This document shows positions 1 to 7,619 of a stretch of DNA of 14,056 nucleotides, piece after piece. Both the position numbers and the translations under genes were made by a program. The notes under the pieces were generated by a model. That model saw only the letters and a program-made list of their open reading frames with translations, ran no database searches and was not told the origin of the DNA. Source of the stretch: JAYTXL01 sp043742955 (lineage in GTDB: Bacteria > Verrucomicrobiota > Verrucomicrobiia > Limisphaerales > JAYTXL01); assembly GCA_043742955.1 (NCBI GenBank), contig JAYTXL010000138.1, positions 1 through 14,056 on the forward strand, in the 5' to 3' direction. The number at the start of each line of letters is the position of its first letter. Within the stretch, counting starts at the first letter, position 1.

Positions 1-2
1 TG

Positions 3-965
3 CGCACTGAACGGATGTATCAAAACTTTGTGCTGGAAGTTGAATGGCGGCATCTCAAACCCAAAGGCAACTCGGGCCTCTATGTCTGGGCCGACCCGAT
101 CACGGCGGTCGGCCAACCCTTTGTGCGCGCCGTGGAAGTGCAGGTACTGGATGGGCTGGAGGGCGATTGGTACACCTCGGAGGGCGATATTTTTCCGATT
201 CATGGCGCGAAGATGGTGCCGGAAAATGGCCGGGGCGGCGAGCGCGCGTTTCCCACTGAAAAGAGAATGAAGCCGTCGCCCGAATGGAACCATTACCGGG
301 TCGAGTGCCTCGATGGCAACATCTCGCTGGCCGTGAACGGCAAGGTGGTGACCCGCGGACATCAGGCCTCGCCGTGCAAGGGTTATCTCGGGCTGGAATC
401 CGAGGGGTCGCCGGCGGAATTTCGCAATTTGCGTGTCAAGGAATTGCCCGCCAAGGAGGCGCTCCCGCCGGAACGGATCGCGCGCTCGCCCGGCGGTTTC
501 CGGCCGCTGTATACGGGCGTGGATTTGCGCGGCTGGCAGGTCGATGCGGCCGTCGCCCAAGCGTGGAAGGTGAACGATTGGATATTGCAATGCCCCGGCC
601 GGGCCGACGCCCAGCCGCTCGTATCCGTGCGCGAGTTCGGCGACGCCGTCCTGGTGGTGGACTGGCGCTGGACGGACAAGGCCAAGCCGGGAGATTGGAA
701 GCAGCTGATTCGTTTGCGCGAGCGCGATCTCGCCGTCGAGCTTGGCACCGCACTTACCGCCAACGCCAACCCGGAGAAACCTGCCGGCCAATGGAACCGG
801 GGGATTTTTACCCTGCGCGGCAACCAGCTCTCGGTTTCAGTGAATGGCAAGTCCGTGGTGGAGGCGTTGACGCTTCCGGGCATTCCGCCCCGCGGCCGGC
901 TTTCCCTGCGCGCCCCGGCGGTGTCGGCCGAGTTGTCGAACCTATTCCTCCAGGATTTGGATTGA
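3..965 (+). CDS. DUF1080 (3-keto-disaccharide hydrolase-like) protein with two tandem domains, 5'-truncated by the window edge
   Basis: The frame is open to the left edge, and the codons before the first ATG (position 15) already read as domain sequence, so the real start lies outside. Counting from that ATG, two jelly-roll/LamG-like DUF1080 units are visible. The first (to about residue 143) has NFVLEVEWR, GNSGLYVWAD and the typical EWNHYRVECLDGNISLAVNG strand pair. The second (about 158-315) begins GGFRPLYTGVDLRGW and contains VVDWRW and a repeat of the terminal strand pattern. Family knowledge: DUF1080 proteins are usually secreted, are abundant in PVC bacteria and Bacteroidetes, and some cleave 3-keto-glycosides. 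The second unit is more divergent and may be a carbohydrate-binding rather than a catalytic copy (inference). The next gene starts 3 nt downstream, so the two are probably co-transcribed. Confidence 0.8.
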   Translation, partial: RTERMYQNFVLEVEWRHLKPKGNSGLYVWADPITAVGQPFVRAVEVQVLDGLEGDWYTSEGDIFPIHGAKMVPENGRGGERAFPTEKRMKPSPEWNHYRVECLDGNISLAVNGKVVTRGHQASPCKGYLGLESEGSPAEFRNLRVKELPAKEALPPERIARSPGGFRPLYTGVDLRGWQVDAAVAQAWKVNDWILQCPGRADAQPLVSVREFGDAVLVVDWRWTDKAKPGDWKQLIRLRERDLAVELGTALTANANPEKPAGQWNRGIFTLRGNQLSVSVNGKSVVEALTLPGIPPRGRLSLRAPAVSAELSNLFLQDLD

Positions 966-968
966 GCC

Positions 969-2207
969 ATGCGCTCGCTGGTCGCAATTTTTCTGGCCTT
1001 CGTGTTGCCGGCGACCGCCGCCCAAACCGCCGACAAACCGGCGGCGGTGCAGCAGCTCCGCGCCTGGCTGGCGGTTCCGCGGGCGCAACGCCCCGTCCTC
1101 TCCAGCGCGCCATTTTCGGTTCTGCCCCTGACCCGGATGGAGGCCGGGGAGGCGCTGGCCCTGCTTTGGCAGGACCATATCGCCGGGTTGCAGCAAACCC
1201 GGGCCGGGGAAATGCGTGCCCAGGTCATCGAAATCGATGGGTTGCGGATGAAGTTTGACCGGCTGAGTTTCACCAACACCTCTGCCACCAATGGTCGCAG
1301 CCTGTTCCTTTCCCTGCATGGTGGTGGCGGTGTGCCCGCCGCCGTAAATGAATCCCAATGGCGCAACCAGTTGGCGCTGGGCCAGTCGTATCGCCCGGCC
1401 GAGGGAATCTATCTCGCGCCGCGCGCCCCGACGGATACATGGAATCTATGGCATCAGGGGCACATCGATTCTTTTTTGGACCGGCTCATCGAGAATTTTG
1501 TGGCGCTGGAAAATGTGAATCCCAACCGGGTGTATCTCCTGGGGTACTCGGCGGGCGGCGACGGAGTGTATCAACTGGCTCCCCGGATGGCCGACCGCTT
1601 TGCCGGCGCGGCGATGATGGCGGGACATCCGAATGACGCCTCGCCCCTCGGTTTGCGTAACCTTCCTTTCGCCATTCAGGTGGGCGCCAACGATGACGCC
1701 TACCAGCGAAATGCGGTCGCCGCGAAATGGGGAAAATGGCTCGGTGAACTGCGGCAGGCGGACCAGCAGGGCTACCCGCACTTCACTGAACTCCACGCCG
1801 GCAAAGGGCATTGGATGGACTTGCAGGATCGCCAGGCCATTCCCTGGATGGAGAAATCTTCACGGGTGCCTCTGCCGCAAAAGATCGTCTGGCATCAAGC
1901 CGCCCGGATTCATCCCCGTTTTTATTGGCTGGCGCTGGCGCAGCCACAGCGGGACCAGGAGATCCGGGCGCAGCGCGACGGACAGACCGTGACGCTTTCG
2001 GCCACCCATGGAACAACCGTCACGGTGTTGTTGAATGACACGTTGCTCGACTTGGATCAACCGGTCACCATCCGAGCTGGAGCGCAGACGCTGTTTTCAG
2101 GCCGGATTTCCCGCACGCTCGCCACGCTGGCGCGCACGCTCGCGGAACGGGGCGACCCCCAGCTCACCTTCAGCGCAGAGGTCACGGTGAACCTCCCGGG
2201 AAGGTAA
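969..2207 (+). CDS. Secreted alpha/beta-hydrolase (esterase/depolymerase-like)
   Basis: 412 aa. The N-terminus has a signal peptide (hydrophobic residues 4-17, cleavage probably near ATAAQT), so the enzyme should be exported. The alpha/beta-hydrolase fold is shown by an oxyanion-hole HGGGG at 117-121, the nucleophile elbow GYSAGGDG with Ser194, a likely acid Asp in VGANDDAY (242 or 243), and His281 in AGKGHWMD. This order and spacing fit the polyhydroxybutyrate-depolymerase/feruloyl-esterase-like branch and peptidase-S9-like esterases. The substrate cannot be read from the sequence. Residues about 305-410 form a C-terminal extension with short beta-rich segments, possibly an added binding module. 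The ATG at 969 is chosen because it directly precedes the signal peptide, 3 nt after the DUF1080 stop; there is no clear Shine-Dalgarno sequence. Acting with the upstream carbohydrate-related protein on an extracellular, perhaps acylated, polymer is inference. Confidence 0.85.
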   Translation: MRSLVAIFLAFVLPATAAQTADKPAAVQQLRAWLAVPRAQRPVLSSAPFSVLPLTRMEAGEALALLWQDHIAGLQQTRAGEMRAQVIEIDGLRMKFDRLSFTNTSATNGRSLFLSLHGGGGVPAAVNESQWRNQLALGQSYRPAEGIYLAPRAPTDTWNLWHQGHIDSFLDRLIENFVALENVNPNRVYLLGYSAGGDGVYQLAPRMADRFAGAAMMAGHPNDASPLGLRNLPFAIQVGANDDAYQRNAVAAKWGKWLGELRQADQQGYPHFTELHAGKGHWMDLQDRQAIPWMEKSSRVPLPQKIVWHQAARIHPRFYWLALAQPQRDQEIRAQRDGQTVTLSATHGTTVTVLLNDTLLDLDQPVTIRAGAQTLFSGRISRTLATLARTLAERGDPQLTFSAEVTVNLPGR

Positions 2208-2467
2208 ACCGCAGAATTGCGTGCCCGCCCGTCGGTCGGTTGCGAGGCCACCGGAGATCGAGGGCTTCCCGGTGGATCCGCCTGGGGAAATACCGGACGC
2301 CAGTGGAGCACCCACTCCGTGGTGGTTAAAGCAGGAGCAAGCGAAGAGGCCAGCAACCGGGGCCGAACCCAAGCTCAGCCGCCCAATTTTGGGACTCTGG
2401 TGCCTCGGTTCGCTCCTGGGCAAAAGGCGTCGGGATCCGGTTTTAGCCCGACAAATCCACCAGCGGC
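2208..2467. other. Intergenic gap between two convergent genes, no gene seen
   Basis: 260 bp between the 3' ends of the hydrolase gene (+) and the cytochrome gene (-). Both strands contain open frames of about 100 codons, but their composition is unlike any family I recognise and they have no good start context. I found no GC-rich hairpin followed by a T run, so any terminators here are not of the obvious intrinsic type. Confidence 0.6.
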
Positions 2468-5047
2468 TCACCGGAACATCGCGTGTTTCCGATCGCCACC
2501 CGAAAGCACGTAGGCCGTAAGGTTCAGGATTTCGTCCTGAGTGAGCAGGCCGAGCAATCCTTCCGGCATCGGTGAGATTTTCGACGGTTCAATGCTCTTC
2601 ACCAGTTTGCGGTCAATGGTCTCCTGCTGAAACGGGTTGGCGGGATCTGTATTCACGTACACGTTGTCGCCGTTCAGATTCACGATTACGCCCGTCACCG
2701 TTTCACCATCATTGCGGGTGATGACCATCGGCACAAATTGTTCGTTGATCACCTTGCTCGGGTTGATGATCTGGTCGAGGAAATCCCGGGCGGAATAGCG
2801 GCCGCTCGCGCCGGTCAGGTCGGGCCCGGTCATGCCGCCTTCATTGCTGAAGCGGTGGCAGGCGAAGCACCCGACGGCGCCGAACATTTTGCGGCCATTG
2901 TCGAAGTCCCGCTTTTTGAGGCCCCGCTCGGCCGCAGTGGCCAAAGTTTCAAGCTTCCAATCCGTGACGGTGGTGCGGCCCACGAGCGCCTCGGCCATCG
3001 CCGCCAGCGGCGATTTTTTCTCGGATTTCTTCGCCAGCACGACCTGCAAGGCCGTCTTCTCGTTCGCACTAAGGCTGGCTTCAGCGTCGGTGCGGATGAA
3101 TTCCAGGAATTTCTCAAAACTCGCGCCGCCGCGATAATTAGCCGCCTTGAGGAACCATTCAAACTGCTCGGTGCGCAACGCGGTAGTCCAGCCCGTCTTC
3201 AGGAACCGCAGCGAGCGCGCGTATTCCAATTGCTCCTCCTGGCCGGGGGCGCTCTTGATCATGGCCATGGCCTTGGCGGCCACGGTGGGGGACTCGAGAT
3301 AGGCGAGCGTTTCGCAGAGCAGCCAGTTCAAGTCGAAGGTCGCTGCCGGAAAGCGCGGATCGAGCTGGGCGAGCACACGGCGGATCACCGCGTCGTCCGG
3401 CCGGCCAAAACGAACAAAGCAGATTTCATAGGTGCGCACCAGCGTGAGGTGTTGTTCGTGGTTGAGCGTGCGCCAGTCCAGCAGCGTCAGGGCGTCAATG
3501 ATCTTTCCCTGCCAGGCGGGGTCCACGGGCGGGTCGTTGGGCTTCCGGTGCTGCGGGTCGATGCCGGTCACGCGCGTCAGCGCGAGCAGCGCCTCCACCT
3601 GCCGGGCGGGATTCTTTTCGGTGAGCGCCCGTTCCGACCACGTCGCGACCGGTTGATGCTCGATGGCCACCCGGGCGGCCCAGCGAATAAAGCGATCGGG
3701 ATTGTCCAGCTGCGGCCAGGCGACTTTGAGCGCCTTCGGATCCTGTTTGCCGTGGAAGGCCTCGAGCTCATGGCGCTGCCGGCGGGCCCCGGCCCCGGTC
3801 GACGAGGCGGCTGCCTTCACCGGCGCGGTCGATTCCTTGCCCGTGTAGGTCACCCGATAAAAGCCCGACTGCACCTTGCGCCCGCCGATGGCGAAATACA
3901 TCGCGCCGTCCGTGGGATGAATGATGGCATCGGTCAGCGGCAGCGGGGCGCCGGACAGAAATTCCTCCCGAGTCGCGGTGTAGCTCGAGCCCTTTGGCTG
4001 CAAGTGAATGGCATACAGCTTGCCCCAGCTCCAATCGAGCGCAAAGAGGGCGTTCTGGTACTTGGCCGGGAACTTCGCGCCGTAGCCGAAGGTCATGCCC
4101 GTGGGCGAGCCGGGGCCGATGTTGTGGACTGCGGGGAGATTGTCGGAATAAAACTCCGGCCGTTTGCCTGCGCCATTGCGCCAGCCGTATTCGCTGCCGC
4201 TGGTCACATGGTTGATGCGCGTGGGCCGATACCACGAGGTGTTGAAGTCGTATTCCATATCGGCGTCGTAGGTGAACAGCTCGCCGTCGCGGTTGAACGC
4301 CGCGTCAAAAACATTGCGGAAACCCGATGAATAAAGCTCCCACATTTTTCCGTCGGGCGAGAACTGGTAGATGATGCCGCCGGGCGCGAGGCGATCCCGG
4401 TTGTGTCCGCGGCCATCCGGCATCCGGTAGAGGATATGATCCTCACCCCAGTTCAAGGGCACGTGCGCCCGGTCCACCCTGGTCAGGTCCGCGTTGTTGC
4501 CGCAGACGAGAAAGAGCGATTTGCCATCCGGTGCGGGCACGATGGCATGAACCCCGTGATCTCCGCCCGCCTTGATCTCGCGGAGCAGTTCCACCTTGTC
4601 GAGCGTGTCGTCGCCCTTCGAGGAGGTGATGCGATAAACGCCGCTGGGGATTTTTTTCTCGTAATCATTCACGCCCACGTAGAGTGCGCCGAAGGCCCAA
4701 AGCATGCCGTTCACGGCGCGAATCTCCGCAGGAACCTTTTCCACCCTGGCCGGGTCGAGCGTCTGGCCGGGCGCGGGGGGCGCGAAGCGGTAGAGGCCGC
4801 CATATTGATCGCTGGCGATGATCCGGCCTTGCGGATCCACGCAGAGATTCACCCAGGAGCCCTGCTCGCCGCCGGGCACGGAGTAGAGCAGCTCCACTTG
4901 AAAGTCCTTCGCGATTTTGATGCGGCTGGCGGGGGTGGCCTTGTTCTCGCCGACCTCGCGGATGGCGGCCGATTTATCCGCGCCGAAAGCAGAACCGGAC
5001 GCCAGGCAGAAGATCCCCAGGGTGAAAAAGTGAATCAATGATTTCAT
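2468..5047 (-). CDS. PVC-type membrane-bound dehydrogenase-like protein: beta-propeller, HEAT region and C-terminal haem c domain
   Basis: 859 aa from the ATG at 5047, chosen because it begins a clear signal peptide (MKSLIHFFTLGIFCLASGSAFGA, cut around residue 22). A longer reading from a TTG at 5086 would hide that signal. Residues about 35-405 are propeller-like, resembling PQQ/sorbosone-type dehydrogenases, with blades such as WVNLCVDPQGRIIASDQYGG and HPTDGAMYFAIGGR. Residues about 425-690 are helical and HEAT-like. A cytochrome c domain follows: CFACH at 727-731 binds one covalent haem, and Met827 in the SPMPEGLLG motif is the likely axial ligand. This architecture matches the Verrucomicrobium/Pirellula-type families (TIGR02604/TIGR02603-like). 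The expected role is periplasmic oxidation of a sugar or alcohol with electron transfer through haem c. Substrate is unknown. The gene stands alone, convergent with the hydrolase operon. Confidence 0.88.
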   Translation of the reverse strand: MKSLIHFFTLGIFCLASGSAFGADKSAAIREVGENKATPASRIKIAKDFQVELLYSVPGGEQGSWVNLCVDPQGRIIASDQYGGLYRFAPPAPGQTLDPARVEKVPAEIRAVNGMLWAFGALYVGVNDYEKKIPSGVYRITSSKGDDTLDKVELLREIKAGGDHGVHAIVPAPDGKSLFLVCGNNADLTRVDRAHVPLNWGEDHILYRMPDGRGHNRDRLAPGGIIYQFSPDGKMWELYSSGFRNVFDAAFNRDGELFTYDADMEYDFNTSWYRPTRINHVTSGSEYGWRNGAGKRPEFYSDNLPAVHNIGPGSPTGMTFGYGAKFPAKYQNALFALDWSWGKLYAIHLQPKGSSYTATREEFLSGAPLPLTDAIIHPTDGAMYFAIGGRKVQSGFYRVTYTGKESTAPVKAAASSTGAGARRQRHELEAFHGKQDPKALKVAWPQLDNPDRFIRWAARVAIEHQPVATWSERALTEKNPARQVEALLALTRVTGIDPQHRKPNDPPVDPAWQGKIIDALTLLDWRTLNHEQHLTLVRTYEICFVRFGRPDDAVIRRVLAQLDPRFPAATFDLNWLLCETLAYLESPTVAAKAMAMIKSAPGQEEQLEYARSLRFLKTGWTTALRTEQFEWFLKAANYRGGASFEKFLEFIRTDAEASLSANEKTALQVVLAKKSEKKSPLAAMAEALVGRTTVTDWKLETLATAAERGLKKRDFDNGRKMFGAVGCFACHRFSNEGGMTGPDLTGASGRYSARDFLDQIINPSKVINEQFVPMVITRNDGETVTGVIVNLNGDNVYVNTDPANPFQQETIDRKLVKSIEPSKISPMPEGLLGLLTQDEILNLTAYVLSGGDRKHAMFR

Positions 5048-5057
5048 GTAAGGCAGA

Positions 5058-5086
5058 ATTAAATAGCACAGTTCCGGCGAACGCAA
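5058..5086 (-). promoter_or_regulatory. Possible sigma70-type promoter of the cytochrome gene
   Basis: On the minus strand TTGCGT (5086-5081, 3 of 6 to consensus) and TTTAAT (5063-5058, 5 of 6) are separated by exactly 17 bp. Transcription would begin near 5051, only a few bases before the ATG at 5047, implying a leaderless or nearly leaderless mRNA, which fits the lack of a Shine-Dalgarno sequence. Pattern match only. Confidence 0.35.
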
Positions 5087-5115
5087 TCAGTCTATTTTCC
5101 ATCAGTCTATTTTCC
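5086..5115. repeat. 15-bp perfect tandem duplication next to the putative -35 element
   Basis: ATCAGTCTATTTTCC occurs twice in direct succession (5086-5100 and 5101-5115). The copies touch the proposed -35 box of the cytochrome gene. It may be a recent slippage duplication or a doubled regulator site; the sequence does not distinguish these. Confidence 0.85.
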
Positions 5116-5582
5116 ATTCGGAATGTTTTTTAGACACCATTGGGAGCAGCGCAATTTCTTTCCCTCCACGGGTTGCCGGCCCACAGCGAAGGTGGGAAAA
5201 CTTTTCCATCCCCATCCCCTGGCGTAATGTAGCGTCGGGCTCTGGCCAACGGGGCGAGGGGCGGCGCTCACAGAGCTCTGCTACAGCGGCCATAATCGAG
5301 GAAGGGCTGGAATTTGATCCTCCACTCGGGAAGATCAAAACAGAGTGGCGGACGCCGTTACAATCCCTGCCAGTGCAAGGCAACGCCCGGAGTAAGGTTG
5401 GTGACGGGGCATAAGTCCTGATCGGGCGACCCTTGGAATAGGACTGATTTCGCCCCGCCCATTTAGGGCTTGGGAATTTTGTGGATGCTTCACCCCGGGC
5501 GTTGCTCGAAGACTCACTTTGCCCTGGCTGTCTCCTCATCGGAAAGCTGGATTTCAGCCGGCGACCCGGTTATCACTGCTGC
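5116..5582. other. Gene-poor stretch, possibly repeat-derived
   Basis: About 470 bp between the divergent cytochrome and SDR genes. Open frames exist on both strands (one of about 145 codons, minus strand), but the translations are rich in Ser, Arg and Pro, have no recognisable domain and lack convincing starts. An imperfect inverted repeat sits at 5228-5285 (described separately). The text around 5380-5520 has the feel of dispersed intergenic repeats found in PVC genomes, but I cannot confirm that without a genome comparison. Confidence 0.5.
5228..5285. repeat. Imperfect inverted repeat, candidate intergenic repeat element
   Basis: TGTAGC (5228-5233) and GCTACA (5280-5285) form the outer arms, and GGCTCTG near 5238-5244 pairs with CAGAGCT near 5271-5277 after a small bulge. 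The GC-rich loop is about 26 nt. It resembles in style the inverted repeats at 11.7-12.9 kb, without sharing their sequence. Confidence 0.35.
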
Positions 5583-6371
5583 GTGAGCACACTCGCCAGC
5601 AAGGTCATCGTTGTCATCGGTGGCACCAGCGGATTGGGATTGTCAGCGGCCAAGGCGTTGGTCGCGGCGGGTGCCAGGGTCGTTGTTGTCGGTCGTCATG
5701 CGGACAAGGTGGCCGCCGCCAAAAAGGAACTGGGCGCGGCGGTCGCGGGTTTGACGGCGGACGCAGCGAAGCCGGGCACGGCGTCGAAGGCGATTCAGCT
5801 GGCGCTCAAAAAGTTTGGTGGTTTCCACGGGTTGTACCATGTCGCCGGGGGCAGCGGACGGAGGATGGGAGACGGGCCGTTGCACGAAATCACCGATGCC
5901 GGCTGGAATTTCACGATCAATCAAAATCTCACTTCGCTCTTCTTCTCGAATCGCGCGGCGGTCCGGCAGTTTTTGAAACAGCGCACCGGCGGCACAGTGT
6001 TGAACTGCGGATCGGTGCTGGGTTTCTCGCCTTCGCCGAAATTTTTCAGCACGCACGCCTACGCCACGTCCAAGGCGGCGATCATCGGCCTCACAAAGGC
6101 GGCGGCGGCGCAGTACGCGGGCAATAACCTCCGCTTCAATGTCCTCGCGCCCGGGCTCGTGGCCACGCCGATGTCGCAGCGCGCCCAGGCGAACGCCGCG
6201 ATCATGCAATTTATTCAGACCAAGCAACCGCTCGACGGTGGGCGCATGGGCGAACCGGAGGACCTCGACGCCGCCGCAGTATTTTTAATGTCGGACGAAT
6301 CACGATTCGTTACCGGTCAGGTGCTGGCGGTCGACGGCGGTTGGAGTGTGAGCGAAGGCCAATTCCAATGA
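5583..6371 (+). CDS. Short-chain dehydrogenase/reductase (SDR)
   Basis: 262 aa from a GTG at 5583, picked because it places the first beta strand and the nucleotide-binding GGTSGLG (13-19) at the usual distance from the N-terminus. An in-frame GTG at 5481 would add 34 residues unlike any SDR. Classical SDR features are complete: Rossmann glycine motif, Asn114 (NQN), catalytic Ser144 in NCGSVLG, Tyr160 and Lys164 (YATSK), and the PG motif at 190-191, followed by a C-terminal DGGWSV typical of FabG-like members. GRH at 37-39 after the second strand suggests NADP(H) preference (inference). The reaction is an NAD(P)-dependent alcohol/ketone interconversion. Its stop overlaps the start of the ROK kinase gene (ATGA), so a shared role in sugar or polyol metabolism is likely. 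Confidence 0.88.
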   Translation: MSTLASKVIVVIGGTSGLGLSAAKALVAAGARVVVVGRHADKVAAAKKELGAAVAGLTADAAKPGTASKAIQLALKKFGGFHGLYHVAGGSGRRMGDGPLHEITDAGWNFTINQNLTSLFFSNRAAVRQFLKQRTGGTVLNCGSVLGFSPSPKFFSTHAYATSKAAIIGLTKAAAAQYAGNNLRFNVLAPGLVATPMSQRAQANAAIMQFIQTKQPLDGGRMGEPEDLDAAAVFLMSDESRFVTGQVLAVDGGWSVSEGQFQ

Positions 6372-7318
6372 GCTACGCGATCGGGATTGATCTCGGCGGC
6401 ACCAGCATCAAGGCGACGGCCACGACGCCGAGGGGTGAATCGCTGGGCCATTCCCGGGTTCCTTTCCGGCCCGATGAGCCGGGCGACTTTGCGGCAAAAA
6501 TTCAGGCCGTTATTAACATGCTCCAAACGGGACAGGATGAGAAAGCAACCTGGATTGGGCTGGCGGCGCCGGGATTGGCGGCGGCCGATGGCCGTTCGAT
6601 CGCGCATATGCCGGGGCGTTTGCAGGGATTGGAACAGTTGGACTGGACGGATTTCCTGAAGGTGAAGCAACCGGTCCTGGTGCTCAACGATGCCCATGCC
6701 GCCTTGCTCGGCGAGGCGTGGTTGGGCGCGGCCGAATCCTTTGGTGATTGTATTTTGCTGACGCTGGGCACGGGGGTTGGCGGCGCGATTCTCGCAAATG
6801 GAAGGCTGTTGCGCGGACATATCGGGCGGGCGGGGCACCTGGGCCATGCCTCGCTCGATCCGGAGGGCGAACCCGACATTTGCGGCATGCCCGGCAGCCT
6901 GGAGAACGCCATGGGCAATTGCACCGTGGCGCAGCGCAGTGGCGGGCGATTTCAAACGACGCACGATTTGGTGAAGGCGCATCTGGCCGGCGACGCGGCG
7001 GCGACTGAGGTGTGGTTGAAATCAGTGAAGGCGCTGGCCTGCGCCATTGGCTCGTTCATCAACATTCTGGATTCGGAGGCCGTCATTGTCGGTGGTGGCA
7101 TTGCGCAATGTGGTGAGGCGCTCTTCGAGCCGCTGGAAAAGTATCTGCGGGCAGTTGAATGGCAGCCCGGTGGCCAGCGGGTGCGAATATTGCCGGCCAA
7201 GCTCGGAGAATTTGCCGGGGCCATCGGCGCCGCAGGCCATGTCATCCGTCAAAGCGGTGGGAAAATCGCGGGCAAATGGCGCGTCAACCTCATGCCCGAT
7301 GTGCAGAAAGAGCGCTGA
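6368..7318 (+). CDS. ROK-family sugar kinase (glucokinase-like) with a degenerate zinc motif
   Basis: 316 aa from the ATG at 6368, which overlaps the SDR stop by 4 bp, indicating translational coupling. ROK kinases phosphorylate hexoses or amino sugars with ATP. Visible motifs: phosphate-binding DLGGTSIK (8-15), catalytic Asp108 in LNDAHAALLGE, second phosphate loop LTLGTGVGGAI (131-141), RAGHLGH (154-160) and the adenosine-site VGGGIA (241-246). The usual zinc motif CxCGxxGC reads DICGMPGS (170-177) here: two of three cysteines are replaced (Asp170, Ser177), so structural zinc is probably not bound in the standard way. There is no N-terminal HTH, so this is a kinase rather than a ROK repressor. 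Specificity cannot be assigned from sequence. Confidence 0.9.
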   Translation: MSYAIGIDLGGTSIKATATTPRGESLGHSRVPFRPDEPGDFAAKIQAVINMLQTGQDEKATWIGLAAPGLAAADGRSIAHMPGRLQGLEQLDWTDFLKVKQPVLVLNDAHAALLGEAWLGAAESFGDCILLTLGTGVGGAILANGRLLRGHIGRAGHLGHASLDPEGEPDICGMPGSLENAMGNCTVAQRSGGRFQTTHDLVKAHLAGDAAATEVWLKSVKALACAIGSFINILDSEAVIVGGGIAQCGEALFEPLEKYLRAVEWQPGGQRVRILPAKLGEFAGAIGAAGHVIRQSGGKIAGKWRVNLMPDVQKER

Positions 7319-7330
7319 GTTGAATTTTTG

Positions 7331-7340
7331 ATTTGCAAAT
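7331..7340. promoter_or_regulatory. 10-bp perfect palindrome upstream of hicB, possible operator
   Basis: ATTTGCAAAT is a perfect palindrome lying 4 bp before the proposed -35 box of the hicB-like gene. Toxin-antitoxin operons are commonly autoregulated at palindromes near the promoter. This short HicB shows no obvious DNA-binding domain, so the link is tentative. Confidence 0.25.
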
Positions 7341-7344
7341 AGCG

Positions 7345-7373
7345 TTGAGTTTTTTCCGGAAGCACGGTAGCAT
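7345..7373 (+). promoter_or_regulatory. Possible promoter of the hicB-like gene
   Basis: TTGAGT (7345-7350, 4 of 6) and TAGCAT (7368-7373, 4 of 6) are 17 bp apart. The predicted transcription start, about 7 bases after the -10, coincides with the GTG at 7380, suggesting a leaderless message. Pattern match only. Confidence 0.35.
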
Positions 7374-7379
7374 TTAAAT

Positions 7380-7619
7380 GTGGATAAGCTGGATGGATAT
7401 AGAAAGGCCGCGTTGAAACTGGCCCAAATAAAACACTTGGACACAAGTGAGGGTTATTGCGCCAAGATCCCCGGTTTTGCTGGCTTGATTGTCTTCAGCG
7501 AGACCAAGCGCGAGGCGCTGTCTGATTTGGAGTCTGCGTTGGACGGTTGGATTGAGCTTTCCTTGTCGCGAGGTGATGGGCTGCCGGCTCTGCATTCTGA
7601 TCTCGTCGAAGCCCGCTAG
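7380..7619 (+). CDS. hicB: HicB-family antitoxin-like protein
   Basis: 79 aa, GTG start. The core GYCAKIPGFAGLIVFSETKR, followed by an amphipathic helix (EALSDLESALDGWIELSL) and RGDGLP, is the HicB fold: a partly degenerate RNase H-like domain in which an early strand, the G(F/C)xG turn and the x-LxxxLxGW helix are conserved. HicB antitoxins neutralise the HicA mRNA interferase. At 79 residues it belongs to the short class without the C-terminal ribbon-helix-helix or HTH domain, so autoregulation by this protein alone is doubtful. The gene is convergent with the hicA-like gene and overlaps it by 4 bp: the palindrome CTAG at 7616-7619 gives the TAG stop on both strands. HicAB pairs are normally co-directional, so this layout is unusual. 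Confidence 0.75.
   Translation: MDKLDGYRKAALKLAQIKHLDTSEGYCAKIPGFAGLIVFSETKREALSDLESALDGWIELSLSRGDGLPALHSDLVEAR

Noticed and set aside
2738..4330. 530-codon open frame on the plus strand, antisense to the cytochrome gene
   Set aside because: The composition is a mirror of a GC-rich gene; the opposite strand has a signal peptide, propeller motifs and CxxCH, and this frame has no recognisable domain.
5102..5539. 145-codon minus-strand open frame upstream of the SDR gene
   Set aside because: Low-complexity translation without a domain, no credible start, and overlap with the inverted repeat; treated as non-coding.
5481..5582. Longer SDR gene starting at an in-frame GTG (5481)
   Set aside because: The extra 34 residues do not match an SDR N-terminus or a signal peptide; the GTG at 5583 places the Rossmann motif correctly.
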